A DNA stretch of 64,000 bases from Aquincola tertiaricarbonis. Its GTDB lineage: Bacteria > Pseudomonadota > Gammaproteobacteria > Burkholderiales > Burkholderiaceae_C. The stretch covers positions 1 through 64,000 of the forward strand of contig NZ_JZUE01000020.1 in assembly GCF_000969605.1 (NCBI RefSeq), in the 5' to 3' direction. The notes beneath the pieces are model-generated. The model was given only the letters and a program-made list of their open reading frames with translations, had not been told where the DNA came from and did no database searches. Below, in pieces: positions 50,060 to 59,733 of the stretch (positions within the stretch are counted from its first letter, which is position 1; each line of letters begins with the position of its first letter). The position numbers were made by a program, and so were the translations under genes.

Positions 50060-53000
50060 TGCAACACGGCCGCGGCTGGATCATCGCCACTGCCCTGTCC
50101 ACGCTGCTGGTGTGCAGCGCAGTGGCCACCGTCTATTCGCTGCAGGTGCGGCGCGCGGCCGAATCGGCCCTCACCACCCTGGCGCTGAAGGAAGCCGCCT
50201 CCGACGTTCACGAGGCCTTCCACCACCTCACGCTGGGCGGCGCGCCGGGCTCGCCCTGGCAACGCGAACGTGGCACCGCGCTGCTGGACGCGGCGGCGCT
50301 GGGCATCCACCGGGTGGCCCGCGGCACCGGCGAGGCGCAGCTGATGCAGGGCCTGGTACAGGCCATCGACGCCCTGCGCGGCCTGCCGCCGCCCGAACGC
50401 GAGCCGGGCGCCATCGCGCTGGACATCCAGGCCCAGCGGGCGCTGCACCAGGTGCATGAGCAGATGGCCCGGCTGGACAAGGCGGTGCAGGCCCGCGACC
50501 GCGAGGCCAACCGCCGGCTGGGCTGGATCTTCGATGCCACGCTGTTGCTGTCGGGCGCCTTCCTGCTGGGCCTGTGGCGGGCCATGCTGCGCAGCGACCG
50601 CGCCCGCAGCCAGGCCGAGGCCGCGCTGGCCGACAGCGCCGAGCGGCTGCGCAGCACGCTGGCTGCGCTGGCCGAGGCGGTCATCACCGTCGATGCGCAG
50701 GCGCGCATCGTGCACTGCAATGCGGCCGCGCACCGCCTGCTGGCCGGCCGCGTGCCGCCGGGCGAGGCCTTCGACCCCATCGGCCTGCCGCTGGGCAGCC
50801 GCTGGCCGGCGCTGCATCCCGACGGCCGGCCGATGCCCCGGCCCGAGACCCCCAGCGGCCGCGCGCTGGCCACCGGCCAGCCGCAGCGCGGCCAGCTGAT
50901 CGCGGTGGACTTCGACGGCCGGGGCTCCCGCCTGTACAGCGTCAATGCCGAGCCGCTGCTGGAGCACGGCCGCGTGAGCGGCGCGGTGATGTCGCTGGTG
51001 GACGTGACGGTGCAGCACGAGGCCAGCGCGCAGCTGGCCTCGCACTCCGACCGGCTGGAGGAGCTGGTGGAGGCCCGCACCCGCGAGCTGCAGTCGGCGC
51101 TGGACGCACGCCGCGAGACCGAACGTTTCACCGAGGCCATCCTCGACGCGCAGCCCACGCTGGTGGCCTACTGGGGCCATGACCTGCGGCTGCGCTTTGC
51201 CAACCGCGCCTACCTGGACTGGTTCGGCCTGCAGCGCGAGTCCTGCATCGGCGGCACCGTGCCGCAGGTGCTGGGCGAGGAGACGCTGCAGCGCCAGATC
51301 GGCTCCATCCGCCGCGTGCTGGAAGGCGAGGTGGTGGAGATGGAGCTGGACATGACCGACGCCGGCGGCCGTGTCGGGCACTTCTGGGTGTACCGGGTGC
51401 CGCAGCGGCTGCACGGCAAGGTGGAAGGCTGGTTCTTCATCGCCACCAACATCACCGAGCTGGTGGAGGCCAAGCGCTTCACCCGGCTGGTGGCCGACAG
51501 CATCCCGGGCGTGATCGGCTACTGGGGCCCCGACCTGCGCTGCCGCTTCGCCAACCGCGCCTATGCAGACTGGTTCGGCAAGGGCCCGGAGGAAGTGATC
51601 GGCATGCGCGCGCAGGAACTGGTGAGCGCCGAAAGCTGGCGCGTGGCCGAGCCCCACATCCAGGCCGCGCTGCGTGGCGAGCGGGTGGAATACCAGCGCC
51701 AGATCACCCGCGCCGACGGCCGCACCGTGGATGCGCTGCTGAGCTACATCCCGCACTGGGTGGAAGGCCGCGCGCACGGCTTCTTCGTGGCCATCACCGA
51801 CATCAGCGCGCTCAAGCAGGCGGAGACGCAGCTGGCCTACCTGAACAGCCAGCTGGAGGCCCGCGCCGAGCAGGCCGAATCGGCCACTAGCGCCAAGAGC
51901 GCCTTCCTGGCCAACATGAGCCATGAGATCCGCACGCCGATGAACGCCATCATCGGCCTGACGCACCTGATGTCGCGCGACACCCGCGACACGCTGCAGC
52001 GCGACCGGCTCTCCAAGATCGACAGCGCCGCCAAGCACCTGCTGCAGCTGATCAACGACATCCTGGACCTGTCGAAGATCGAGGCCGGCAAGATGGTGCT
52101 GGACGACACCGAGTTCTCGGTGGACGCGCTGATGAGCAGCACCTTCGACATGGTGGGCGACCGCGCGCGCGAGAAGGGCCTGGAGCTGGTGCTGGACACC
52201 GACCACCTGCCGCCGCGGCTGCGCGGCGACCCCACGCGGCTGTCGCAGGCGCTGGTGAACCTGCTGGGCAATGCGGTGAAGTTCACGCAGCACGGCTGGG
52301 TGCGGCTCAAGGCCGAGCTGCTGGCCGAGGACCGCCACCGCCTGCAGGTGCGCTTCGAGGTGTCGGACACCGGCGAGGGCATCACGCCGGCCGACCAGGC
52401 GCGGCTGTTCAATGCCTTCGAGCAGGCCGATGCCTCGGCCACGCGCCGCCATGCGGGCACCGGCCTGGGCCTGGCCATCACCCGCCACCTGGCCGGGCTG
52501 ATGGAGGGCGAGGTGGGCGTGCACAGCGCGCCGGGCGCCGGCAGCACCTTCTGGTTCACCGCCTGGCTGGGCCGCGCGGCCGAGGCCGGCGAGCTGGCCG
52601 CCCCGCCGCCGCTGAACGACCTGCGCGCGCTGGTGGTGGACGACCTGCCCGAGGCCCTGCATGCGATCGAGGACCGGCTGCGCAGCTTCGGCCTGGAGGT
52701 GGACGGCATGCCCGACGGCGAATCCGCGGTGCGCCAGGTGACCGGGCGCATGAAGGCCGGCAAGCCCTACGACGTGTTCCTGATCGACTGGCACATGTAC
52801 CCGCTGAACGGCGTGGACACGCTCAACCGCCTGCGCCAGACGCTGGGCAGCGGCATGCCGCCCAGCATCCTGGTGACGGCCTTCGACCAGCCCGACATGT
52901 GGCAGCAGGCCCGCGCCGCCCGCTATGACGCGGTGCTGGTCAAGCCCCTCACCGCCTCCGCGCTGCAGGACACGCTGGCCCGGGTGCTGCGCCAGCGCGG

Positions 53001-53835
53001 CGACACCCTGCTGCCCGAAGGCGGCCTGACCAGCGAGCAGGAAGCCCTGCTGCGCCAGCACCATGCCGGCCAGCGGGTGCTGCTGGTGGAGGACAACGCG
53101 GTGAACCAGGAAGTGGCGCACCAGCTGCTGCGGGTGGCCGGCCTGGAAGTGGAGACCGCCGAGCACGGCGCCCGCGCGCTGGAGCTGTGCCGGGTGCGCG
53201 ACTACGACGCCATCCTGATGGACATGCAGATGCCGGTGATGGACGGCCTGGAGGCCACCCGCGCCATCCGTGCGCAGCTGGGCCGCGGCCTGCCCATCAT
53301 CGCGATGACGGCCAATGCCTTCGGCGAGGACCGCGTGGCCTGCTTCGCCGCCGGCATGAACGACCACCTGGCCAAGCCGGTGGACCCGGTCAAGCTCTAT
53401 GCCACGCTGCTGCGCTGGCTGCCGCAGCGCCAGCGGCTGCCGCGCCGGCTGCTGTCGCCGGCCACGCCGGCGGCCACCGCGGCCGAAGGCGGCCCGCGAC
53501 CGCTGGACGAGCGCCTGGCGGCCATCGGCGGACTGGACCTGCCGGCCGCGCTGCGCAACCTGGGCGACCAGCTGCCCGCGCTGGCCCAGGTGCTGCGGCA
53601 GTTCGCGGCCAGCTATGCCAACGGCCTGCCGATGCTGGCCGACGCGCAGGCCGACCAGCGCCAGCGCCGCCAGGCCAGCCATTCGCTGCGCGGCGCCTGC
53701 GCCAGCATCGGCGCCCGCGGCCTGGTGCAGGCGCTGGAGCAGTACGAGTCGCAGCCCGCCCCGCCCGAACTGGGCCGCGAGATCGACGAACAGCTGCGCG
53801 CGCTGGTGGCGGCCATCCGCGCGCAGCTGGATTGA
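50059..53835 (+). CDS. Unorthodox hybrid sensor histidine kinase (PAS-HisKA-HATPase-REC-REC-HPt)
   Basis: Multi-step phosphorelay kinase of 1258 residues from ATG 50059 (TGATG overlap with sdaA; ATG 50053 would add two residues). Membrane helices near 7-29 and 154-175 flank a periplasmic helical sensor domain of about 120 residues. Then come three PAS regions (for example [59 protein letters not shown]), HisKA with His622 ([13 protein letters not shown]), and an ATPase with [15 protein letters not shown] and GTGLGLAI. Two receivers follow with Asp910 and Asp1055 ([13 protein letters not shown]), and an HPt domain with His1208 ([13 protein letters not shown]). No response regulator with output domain is adjacent, so the final partner is unknown. 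Confidence 0.95.
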   Translation: MQHGRGWIIATALSTLLVCSAVATVYSLQVRRAAESALTTLALKEAASDVHEAFHHLTLGGAPGSPWQRERGTALLDAAALGIHRVARGTGEAQLMQGLVQAIDALRGLPPPEREPGAIALDIQAQRALHQVHEQMARLDKAVQARDREANRRLGWIFDATLLLSGAFLLGLWRAMLRSDRARSQAEAALADSAERLRSTLAALAEAVITVDAQARIVHCNAAAHRLLAGRVPPGEAFDPIGLPLGSRWPALHPDGRPMPRPETPSGRALATGQPQRGQLIAVDFDGRGSRLYSVNAEPLLEHGRVSGAVMSLVDVTVQHEASAQLASHSDRLEELVEARTRELQSALDARRETERFTEAILDAQPTLVAYWGHDLRLRFANRAYLDWFGLQRESCIGGTVPQVLGEETLQRQIGSIRRVLEGEVVEMELDMTDAGGRVGHFWVYRVPQRLHGKVEGWFFIATNITELVEAKRFTRLVADSIPGVIGYWGPDLRCRFANRAYADWFGKGPEEVIGMRAQELVSAESWRVAEPHIQAALRGERVEYQRQITRADGRTVDALLSYIPHWVEGRAHGFFVAITDISALKQAETQLAYLNSQLEARAEQAESATSAKSAFLANMSHEIRTPMNAIIGLTHLMSRDTRDTLQRDRLSKIDSAAKHLLQLINDILDLSKIEAGKMVLDDTEFSVDALMSSTFDMVGDRAREKGLELVLDTDHLPPRLRGDPTRLSQALVNLLGNAVKFTQHGWVRLKAELLAEDRHRLQVRFEVSDTGEGITPADQARLFNAFEQADASATRRHAGTGLGLAITRHLAGLMEGEVGVHSAPGAGSTFWFTAWLGRAAEAGELAAPPPLNDLRALVVDDLPEALHAIEDRLRSFGLEVDGMPDGESAVRQVTGRMKAGKPYDVFLIDWHMYPLNGVDTLNRLRQTLGSGMPPSILVTAFDQPDMWQQARAARYDAVLVKPLTASALQDTLARVLRQRGDTLLPEGGLTSEQEALLRQHHAGQRVLLVEDNAVNQEVAHQLLRVAGLEVETAEHGARALELCRVRDYDAILMDMQMPVMDGLEATRAIRAQLGRGLPIIAMTANAFGEDRVACFAAGMNDHLAKPVDPVKLYATLLRWLPQRQRLPRRLLSPATPAATAAEGGPRPLDERLAAIGGLDLPAALRNLGDQLPALAQVLRQFAASYANGLPMLADAQADQRQRRQASHSLRGACASIGARGLVQALEQYESQPAPPELGREIDEQLRALVAAIRAQLD

Positions 53836-53851
53836 GGCGGCGCGCGGGCGG

Positions 53852-55681
53852 CTAGATGCCGTCCCCGCCCGAGGTGCCGGGCCGCGGCGGGCAGTCGAAG
53901 AAGATGCGCACGTTGCAGCGGGCGCAGATGTCGGGATCCAGCCGCGGCACGATGTCGGCCAGGGCGCTGCGCTTGTCCTTGTACAGGTGGTCCTCGCCCA
54001 GCCGGTCGATGAAGCCGGTGGCCTGCCAGGCCTGCATCACCGGCGGGCGCGGCCGGTGGAAGTAGAGGTCGCCGCCCATCGCGCGGCGGGCGGACAGTTC
54101 GTCGTTCCAAAGCTCGGCACCGGCCAGGTCGATGAAGTTCATGCTCTTGCTCATCACCAGCAGGTGCCGGGGCGCCTCGGGGCCGCGGCGCAGTTCGTGC
54201 AGCCGGTCGGCCACGTGGGCGGTGGCACCGAAGTACACCGAGCCTTCCATGCGCAGCAGCTTGAGCTGCGGGCACTCGGGCAGCGTGCCGGGCGGGTGGC
54301 CGTCGATCACCACGAAGGGCCGGTCGTGCGCGCTGGGGTGGTCGAAGCCCATGGTGCGCATCGCCGGCCGCGAGGTGCGGTACAGGTACGACACCAGCGA
54401 CAGCATGGTGCCCAGCAGGATGGCCACCTCCAGCCGCAGCGTGACCGTGGCCACCAGCGTGGCCGCGGCAATGCCGAACTCGCTGCGGCTGAGCGCCCAC
54501 AGCCGCTGCCAGCGCGGCAGGTCGAACAGGCCCCAGGCCACCAGCAGCAGCAGCCCGGCGATGGCCGCCATCGGGATCAGCGCCAGCACCGGCGCGCTGA
54601 AGGCCACCAGCGCCACCAGCAGCCCCGCGGAGAACACCGCGGCCATCGGCGTGCGGGCGCCGGCCTCCAGGTTGGGCATCGATCGGTTGAGCGAGCCGCA
54701 GGACACGTAGCTGGAGGAGAAGCTGCCGACGATGTTGGACAGGCCCTGGCCGATGAACTCACGGTTGGCATCGATGCGCTGGCCGCTGCGCGCAGCCACC
54801 GCCTTGGCGATGGAGAACGACTGGCCCAGCGCCACGATGGTGAGCGCGAAGGCCAGGCCGGCCAGCTCCGGCACCTGGCCCCAGGACACCTGCGGCACCG
54901 TCAGCGGCGGCCAGGGCGACTCCACCGCCCCCACGGTGCGCACCGGCGGCCACAGCGTGCCCTGCGCCAGCCACCAGCCGGCCAGCGTGCCGGCGGCCAG
55001 GCCCAGCAGCATGAAAGGCGAGCCGCGCCGCCACCGGCGCAGTGCCAGTGCGGTGCCCAGCGCCAGTGCGCCCACCAGCACCGCGGCGGGATTCAAGCCC
55101 TGGATGCGGCGCGCCACCTCCAGCAGCACCGTGCCGGCGCCCTGCCCGGCCGGCAGCGCGATCCCCAGCAGGTCGTGCGACGCATGCACCGCGATGAGCA
55201 GCGCCGCGCCGGCGGTGAAGCCCTGCAGCGCCGCCGGCGAGATGAAGTTGGCCAGCGTGCCCAGCCGCAGCAGGCCGATCAGCGCCTGCATCACGCCCAC
55301 CATCAGCGTGACCACCAGCGCCAGCTGCACGTACTGCGGCGTGCCCACCGCGGCCAGCGGCGCCAGCATCGCGTACAGCGCCAGCGAATTGGCATTGGTG
55401 GGCCCGGACACCACATGCCGGCTGGAGCCGGCCAGCGCCGCCACGGCGCAGGGCAGCACCGCGGTGTACAGCCCGTACTCCGGCGGCAGCCCGGCCAGCG
55501 TGGCGAAGGCGATCGCCTGCGGCAGCACCAGCACCGCGCCCAGCAGGCCGGCCAGGGCGTCGGCCTTCAGCGTGCCGCGGGACAGGTCTCCCACCCAATC
55601 GCCGAACAGCCGGGCCGCGGCGCGCTGCAGGGGGTGGACAGGGCGGGCGGTGGAGGCGTGGCGCGGCGCGTCGAAGGGCAT
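53852..55681 (-). CDS. SulP-family anion transporter with STAS domain
   Basis: Inner-membrane SLC26/SulP-type transporter of 609 residues: about 12-14 membrane segments (GAVLVLPQAIAFATLAGLPP with the SulP signature, SGPTNANSLALYAML, SFSSSYVSCGSLNRSMPNLE, GQGLSNIVGS) and a cytosolic STAS domain near 445-560 (LKLLRMEGSVYFGATAHVAD, LLVMSKSMNFIDLAGAELW). A C-terminal cysteine-rich tail (DICARCNVRIFFDCP) is present. Substrates may be sulfate, bicarbonate or dicarboxylate. ATG 55681 is chosen; the longer frame to 55861 would overlap the divergent cupin gene. Confidence 0.93.
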   Translation of the reverse strand: MPFDAPRHASTARPVHPLQRAAARLFGDWVGDLSRGTLKADALAGLLGAVLVLPQAIAFATLAGLPPEYGLYTAVLPCAVAALAGSSRHVVSGPTNANSLALYAMLAPLAAVGTPQYVQLALVVTLMVGVMQALIGLLRLGTLANFISPAALQGFTAGAALLIAVHASHDLLGIALPAGQGAGTVLLEVARRIQGLNPAAVLVGALALGTALALRRWRRGSPFMLLGLAAGTLAGWWLAQGTLWPPVRTVGAVESPWPPLTVPQVSWGQVPELAGLAFALTIVALGQSFSIAKAVAARSGQRIDANREFIGQGLSNIVGSFSSSYVSCGSLNRSMPNLEAGARTPMAAVFSAGLLVALVAFSAPVLALIPMAAIAGLLLLVAWGLFDLPRWQRLWALSRSEFGIAAATLVATVTLRLEVAILLGTMLSLVSYLYRTSRPAMRTMGFDHPSAHDRPFVVIDGHPPGTLPECPQLKLLRMEGSVYFGATAHVADRLHELRRGPEAPRHLLVMSKSMNFIDLAGAELWNDELSARRAMGGDLYFHRPRPPVMQAWQATGFIDRLGEDHLYKDKRSALADIVPRLDPDICARCNVRIFFDCPPRPGTSGGDGI

Positions 55682-55839
55682 GCGGCAGGACGGAGGGCAG
55701 GAACGGGTTGGTGGCTGCAGGCGGTTGCCTGCCAGCCCGGGCCATGATAGGGCGCGCCCGGCAGGCCCCAGAGCGGTGCCGCGCGGCTGGAACGGCGCAT
55801 GCATGCTGCAGCGCATCAACGTCGCCGCTGGAGGCCTGC

Positions 55840-56259
55840 ATGCTGGACACCACCACCACACGCTTCTCCCACGTCAAGCCGGGCGACACGCCCTGGCGCG
55901 GCGAGGGCCTGCGGGACTTCTTCCTCTACCGCGACCTGGGCGTGGCCGAGGCCACCCACGGCCAGGTGATCGCGCAGCTGGTCAAGGCCAACGAGGCGCC
56001 CGAAAAAGGCACCGGCTGGCACCGCCACGAAGCCAGGTTCCACCTGGTGTACATGCTCAAGGGTTGGGCGCGTTTCATGTACGGCGACCAGGAAACCCGG
56101 GTGGAAGCGGGCGACATGGTGCACCAGCGCCCCGGCATCGTGCACTTCCTGTTCGACTACTCACCGGACATGGAGTACCTGGAGATCGTCAGCCCGGCCG
56201 ACTTCGGCACGCTGGACGCCGAGGCCCCGGCCGCGGTGCCGGCGCCCGGGAAGTGGTGA
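55840..56259 (+). CDS. Cupin-domain protein
   Basis: A 139-residue small beta-barrel protein with cupin motif 1 around GTGWHRHEARFHLVYMLKGW (metal-binding His residues and Glu) and motif 2 around VEAGDMVHQRPGIVHFLFDY. GGAGG stands before ATG 55840. Such proteins can be small-molecule dioxygenases, isomerases or binders; the substrate is not readable. Divergent from the SulP gene and convergent with the GST gene (19 bp apart). Confidence 0.85.
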   Translation: MLDTTTTRFSHVKPGDTPWRGEGLRDFFLYRDLGVAEATHGQVIAQLVKANEAPEKGTGWHRHEARFHLVYMLKGWARFMYGDQETRVEAGDMVHQRPGIVHFLFDYSPDMEYLEIVSPADFGTLDAEAPAAVPAPGKW

Positions 56260-56278
56260 CAACGCCGCGGCAGCCGGT

Positions 56279-56935
56279 TCAGAACTCCATCTGCAGCTCT
56301 TCGATGTCGTCAGGCTCCTCCAGCGCGGCGCGGGTCCATTCCTGCATCTCGGGCTCGGCCAGCAGCCGGGCCGCGTAGGCGCCGCACACCTCGTCCAGGC
56401 CCACGTGGTAGGTCTTGAAGCGGGTGGCCACCGGCGCATACATCGCGTCGGCCATGCCGCGCTTGGCACCGAAGAGATAGGGGCCGCCATGGGCCTGCAG
56501 GCAGTCGCGCCAGATCTCGAGCACGCGATCGATGTCCGCCTGCGCGCGGTCCCAGATGCGGAAGCCCGGTGAATCGCCCTTCAGGTTCATCGGCAACGCC
56601 GAGCGCAGGTTGTTGAAGCCGGAGTGCATCTCGCCGCACACCGAGCGGCAATGCGCGCGCGCCACGCGGTCGGCCGGCAGCAGGCCGGCGGCGGGCTTGA
56701 GCTCGTTGAGGTATTCGCCGATGGCCAGCACGTCCCACACGGTGGCGCCCTCATGGCGCAGGCAGGGCACCAGGATGGAAGGCGACATCAGCAGCAGCTC
56801 CTTGCGGGCGGCGATGTCGTCGGGCGCCACGCGGATCTCGTCGAAAGCCAGGCCCGCATAACGCGCCATCAGCCAGCCGCGCAGCGACCAGGACGAGTAG
56901 TTCTTGCTGCTGATCGTCAGACTGGCGCGGGCCAT
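56279..56935 (-). CDS. Glutathione S-transferase family protein
   Basis: A 218-residue GST, distinct from the one at 35439-36113. The N-terminal thioredoxin-like domain starts TISSKNYSSWSLRGWLMARY, with the Ser-rich motif NYSSWSLRGWL as probable catalytic turn and VPCLRHEGATVWDVLAIGEY as the glutathione site. The helical C-terminal domain includes LFGAKRGMADAMYAPVATRF. It is divergent from phaZ. Function: glutathione-dependent conjugation or maleylacetoacetate-like isomerisation is possible, substrate unknown. Confidence 0.9.
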   Translation of the reverse strand: MARASLTISSKNYSSWSLRGWLMARYAGLAFDEIRVAPDDIAARKELLLMSPSILVPCLRHEGATVWDVLAIGEYLNELKPAAGLLPADRVARAHCRSVCGEMHSGFNNLRSALPMNLKGDSPGFRIWDRAQADIDRVLEIWRDCLQAHGGPYLFGAKRGMADAMYAPVATRFKTYHVGLDEVCGAYAARLLAEPEMQEWTRAALEEPDDIEELQMEF

Positions 56936-57018
56936 TGCAACTCCTGGTAGCCATCAACGGGTGCGACGCGGGACGCAATCGCTGTGCCACGCTGGCGCAT
57001 TAGTTGCGTGTCCGGCCC

Positions 57019-58236
57019 ATGCTGTACGACACCTACCAGGCGCATGCCGACCTGATGTGGCCCTGGCGCGCAATGGCCAGGACCAGCCTGCCGGTGCTGC
57101 AGGGCCCGCTGAAGGCGCTGCTGGACGTGCCGGCGGTGCGCAAGGCCGCCGCCGCGCTGGACGTGTTCGCGCTGGCCGAGGTGACGCACCAGCGGCTGCC
57201 CTTCGGCATCCACGAGGTGCTGGTGCATGGCCAGCCGGCGGCGGTGGAGGAAGAGGTGGTGTACGCCACGCCGTTCGCCACGCTGCTGCATTTCAGGAAG
57301 CCGGGCATCGACGACCAGCCGCCGCTGCTGATCGCCGCGCCGATGTCGGGCCACTTCGCCACGCTGCTGCGCGAGACGGTGCGCACCACGCTGCGCGACC
57401 ATGACGTCTACATCACCGACTGGCACAACGGCCGCGACGTACCGCTGGCGGCGGGCCGCTTCGGGCTGGACGAATACACCGGGCACCTGATGGACTTCAT
57501 GGCCCGTATCGGCCCCGGCGTGAACCTGCTGGCCATCTGCCAGCCCTGCGTGGCCGCGCTGGCCGCCACCGCGCTGATGGCGGAGGACGACCATCCCGCC
57601 ACGCCGCGCACGCTGACGCTGGCCGCCGGCCCGCTGGACTGCCGCATCAGCCCCACCGCGGTGAACAAGCTGGCCGTCACCAAGCCGATGTCGTGGTTCG
57701 AGCAGCGGCTGATCTCGCGGGTGCCGGTGCGCTTCCGCGGCGCGCTGCGGCGGGTGTACCCGGGCTTCGTGCAGCTGAGCGCCTTCATGAGCATGAACCT
57801 GGAGCGGCATGTGCACTCGCTGCGCGAGATGTATGCGCAGATCGCGGCCGGCGAGCATGAGAAGGCCGAGCCGGTGCGCCGGTTCTACGAGGAGTATTTC
57901 GCCGTGGCCGACCTGCCGGCGGAGTTCTACCTGGAGACGGTGCAGCGCGTGTTCCAGGACTACGACCTGCCGCTGGGCAAGCTCACCTGGCGCGGCCGCC
58001 CGGTGCGGCCCGCGGCCATCCGCCGCACCGCGCTGCTCACCATCGAAGGCGAGCGCGACGACATCTGCGCCGTGGGCCAGACGCTGGCCGCGCACGACAT
58101 GTGCAGCGGCCTGCGCCCCACTCTCAAGGACCACCATGTGCAGCCCGGCGTGGGCCACTACGGCGTGTTCAGCGGCCGCCGCTGGGACACGCAGATCTAT
58201 CCGCTGCTGCGCGACGTGGTGTACCGCTGGCGTTGA
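57019..58236 (+). CDS. phaZ: Intracellular polyhydroxybutyrate depolymerase
   Basis: Mobilises stored PHB. The 405-residue alpha/beta-hydrolase starts at ATG 57019 (MLYDTYQAHADLMWPWRAMA, typical of PhaZ). The nucleophile site is Cys174 in LLAICQPCVAALAATALM (Cys-Gln-Pro instead of the GxSxG lipase box), with Asp in IEGERDDICAVGQT and His in HHVQPGVGHYGVFSGRRW, matching the PhaZa1-type catalytic triad. Presence implies PHB storage. No PHB synthase or phasin gene is in the window. Convergent with the FeeM-PilZ gene. Confidence 0.95.
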   Translation: MLYDTYQAHADLMWPWRAMARTSLPVLQGPLKALLDVPAVRKAAAALDVFALAEVTHQRLPFGIHEVLVHGQPAAVEEEVVYATPFATLLHFRKPGIDDQPPLLIAAPMSGHFATLLRETVRTTLRDHDVYITDWHNGRDVPLAAGRFGLDEYTGHLMDFMARIGPGVNLLAICQPCVAALAATALMAEDDHPATPRTLTLAAGPLDCRISPTAVNKLAVTKPMSWFEQRLISRVPVRFRGALRRVYPGFVQLSAFMSMNLERHVHSLREMYAQIAAGEHEKAEPVRRFYEEYFAVADLPAEFYLETVQRVFQDYDLPLGKLTWRGRPVRPAAIRRTALLTIEGERDDICAVGQTLAAHDMCSGLRPTLKDHHVQPGVGHYGVFSGRRWDTQIYPLLRDVVYRWR

Positions 58237-58257
58237 AGGGGGCGCCGCGCCGGGGGC

Positions 58258-59649
58258 CTACCCCAGCGCCACGTCCGCCAGCCGCGCGGCGGTCGGGCCC
58301 ACCGGCGTGGCCACGGCGATGGGCATCGGCCGCATCAGGTCGGCCGCGGTCTGGCCCTGTTCCAGCGCGGCCACGCAGCGGCGCCACACCTCGTCGGTGG
58401 CTTCCAGCTTGAAGCCGTAGAAGCCGCCGTACTGCGAGCTGGGCCCGCCGTTGCGCACGATGCGCACCTGCACCGTGGAGCAGTCGCGCGTGCCCAGCTC
58501 CACCTGCGCGATGCCGTCGGCATCCAGCGGCAGCGGCACCTTGGACTCGGCCTGGAAGCCGCCGGCCGACAGCTCGATCACCGTCAGCGGCAGCGGCGCA
58601 TCGTCGCCCAGCACCAGCTGCGCCGGGCAGCGCAGCGAGAAGCGCTGGTGCCGGCGCAGCGGATGGTGGCCGGCGACCGAGGGCGGCGTGGGCGGCAGCA
58701 CCGCGTCGTAACCCGGCAGGCCGTAGATGGAGCGCAGCAGCAGCCGGCGGCGCTCGTCCAGCTCGGCGAAGCCCTGCGTCTGCTGGTTGAAGAAGTGGTC
58801 CAGGATCTCCGGCGTCATCACCGGATCGTTGGTGGTGTGGTAGCGCCGGCGCGGGCTCTGGATGTTGGGCAGGCGCGTCTGCACGAAGTACTTGAACAGG
58901 TTCTTGCGGGTGCTGCGGCCGCCGTACACCTGCTCGAACAGCGCCGGCGCATGGGCCAGGTCGAGCGTCGCGCCCACCGCCGGCGCGCCGTTGGCGAAGT
59001 CGTAGCGGTCGACCACGTTGTCGCGCAGCCGCTTGAAGAACAGCAGCGACTCGTAGAGCTCGATCTTGTCCGGGTTCACCGCGATGACCAGGTGCCGCGT
59101 GTCGAAGTACTCGGTGCAGTACTCGTACATGAACTTCATCAGCGGAAACAGGATGGCGCCGCCGGTCTTGCGGTAGTCGGGATGCACCGCCAGCGCGCTG
59201 ATCTCGGCGATCTGGCCTTCCTTGGCCCGCACCTCGCTCAGGTCGAAGGCGGCCTGCAGCGGAAAGCCGAACACGCCCTCGCGGATCATCGACATGGTGC
59301 CCACGACCACGCCATCGATCTTGGCGCACAGCGTGGTGGTGGTGGGCAGCGCGTGGTACTGCGTGACGCGCATGCCCGAGGGATGCGGCTTCATGAAGCC
59401 GCTGCCCACGTAGGCGTCGTGCAGCAGCGCGAAGCAGGCGGCCAGCTCCTCGCGGGTGTCCGCGATCTTGAGCTGCAGGTTGGCCGGCGGCGCCGGATCG
59501 CAGTCGATCATGCGGCGGTACAGCGCGAAGCGCCAGGCCGTGGGCAGCACGTTGAGTGCGTGCCGCAAGGCCTGTCGCAGTTGCTTGCGGATGCTGGATC
59601 GTTGGATGCGCGACATGCTGGGCCTCGGTGGTGACGTGAGCATCGTCAC
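58258..59649 (-). CDS. N-acyl amino acid synthase (FeeM-like GNAT) fused to a PilZ domain
   Basis: A 463-residue fusion. Residues about 60-235 form a FeeM/autoinducer-synthase-type acyltransferase (ACFALLHDAYVGSGFMKPHP, IAEISALAVHPDYRKTGGAI, HLVIAVNPDKIELYESLLFF), a class using acyl-carrier donors to acylate amino acids. Residues about 328-440 form a PilZ domain with RRHQR (332-336) and ELSAGG (359-364) where the usual motif is D/N-x-S-x-x-G. The first position is Glu, so c-di-GMP binding is likely but not certain. ATG 59649 or 59616 may be used. Function: perhaps c-di-GMP-controlled N-acyl amino acid or lipid synthesis. Confidence 0.85.
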   Translation of the reverse strand: MTMLTSPPRPSMSRIQRSSIRKQLRQALRHALNVLPTAWRFALYRRMIDCDPAPPANLQLKIADTREELAACFALLHDAYVGSGFMKPHPSGMRVTQYHALPTTTTLCAKIDGVVVGTMSMIREGVFGFPLQAAFDLSEVRAKEGQIAEISALAVHPDYRKTGGAILFPLMKFMYEYCTEYFDTRHLVIAVNPDKIELYESLLFFKRLRDNVVDRYDFANGAPAVGATLDLAHAPALFEQVYGGRSTRKNLFKYFVQTRLPNIQSPRRRYHTTNDPVMTPEILDHFFNQQTQGFAELDERRRLLLRSIYGLPGYDAVLPPTPPSVAGHHPLRRHQRFSLRCPAQLVLGDDAPLPLTVIELSAGGFQAESKVPLPLDADGIAQVELGTRDCSTVQVRIVRNGGPSSQYGGFYGFKLEATDEVWRRCVAALEQGQTAADLMRPMPIAVATPVGPTAARLADVALG

Positions 59650-59733
59650 AACTTCGGCCCTACTTGAGCGGGCGAAACGTCTTGATACCGCCGCGCAACT
59701 GCCGACAGGGCGGCGCCGCGCAGCGGGCCGCGG

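Noticed and set aside
49669-53682. 1337-codon open frame on the minus strand opposite the sensor kinase
   Set aside because: Low-complexity antisense shadow of a gene with clear kinase motifs; no domains.
59650-59733. Possible FliA-type promoter upstream of the FeeM-PilZ gene (CTCAAGT and GCCGAAG)
   Set aside because: The two elements are only about 3 bp apart, incompatible with the sigma-28 spacing.
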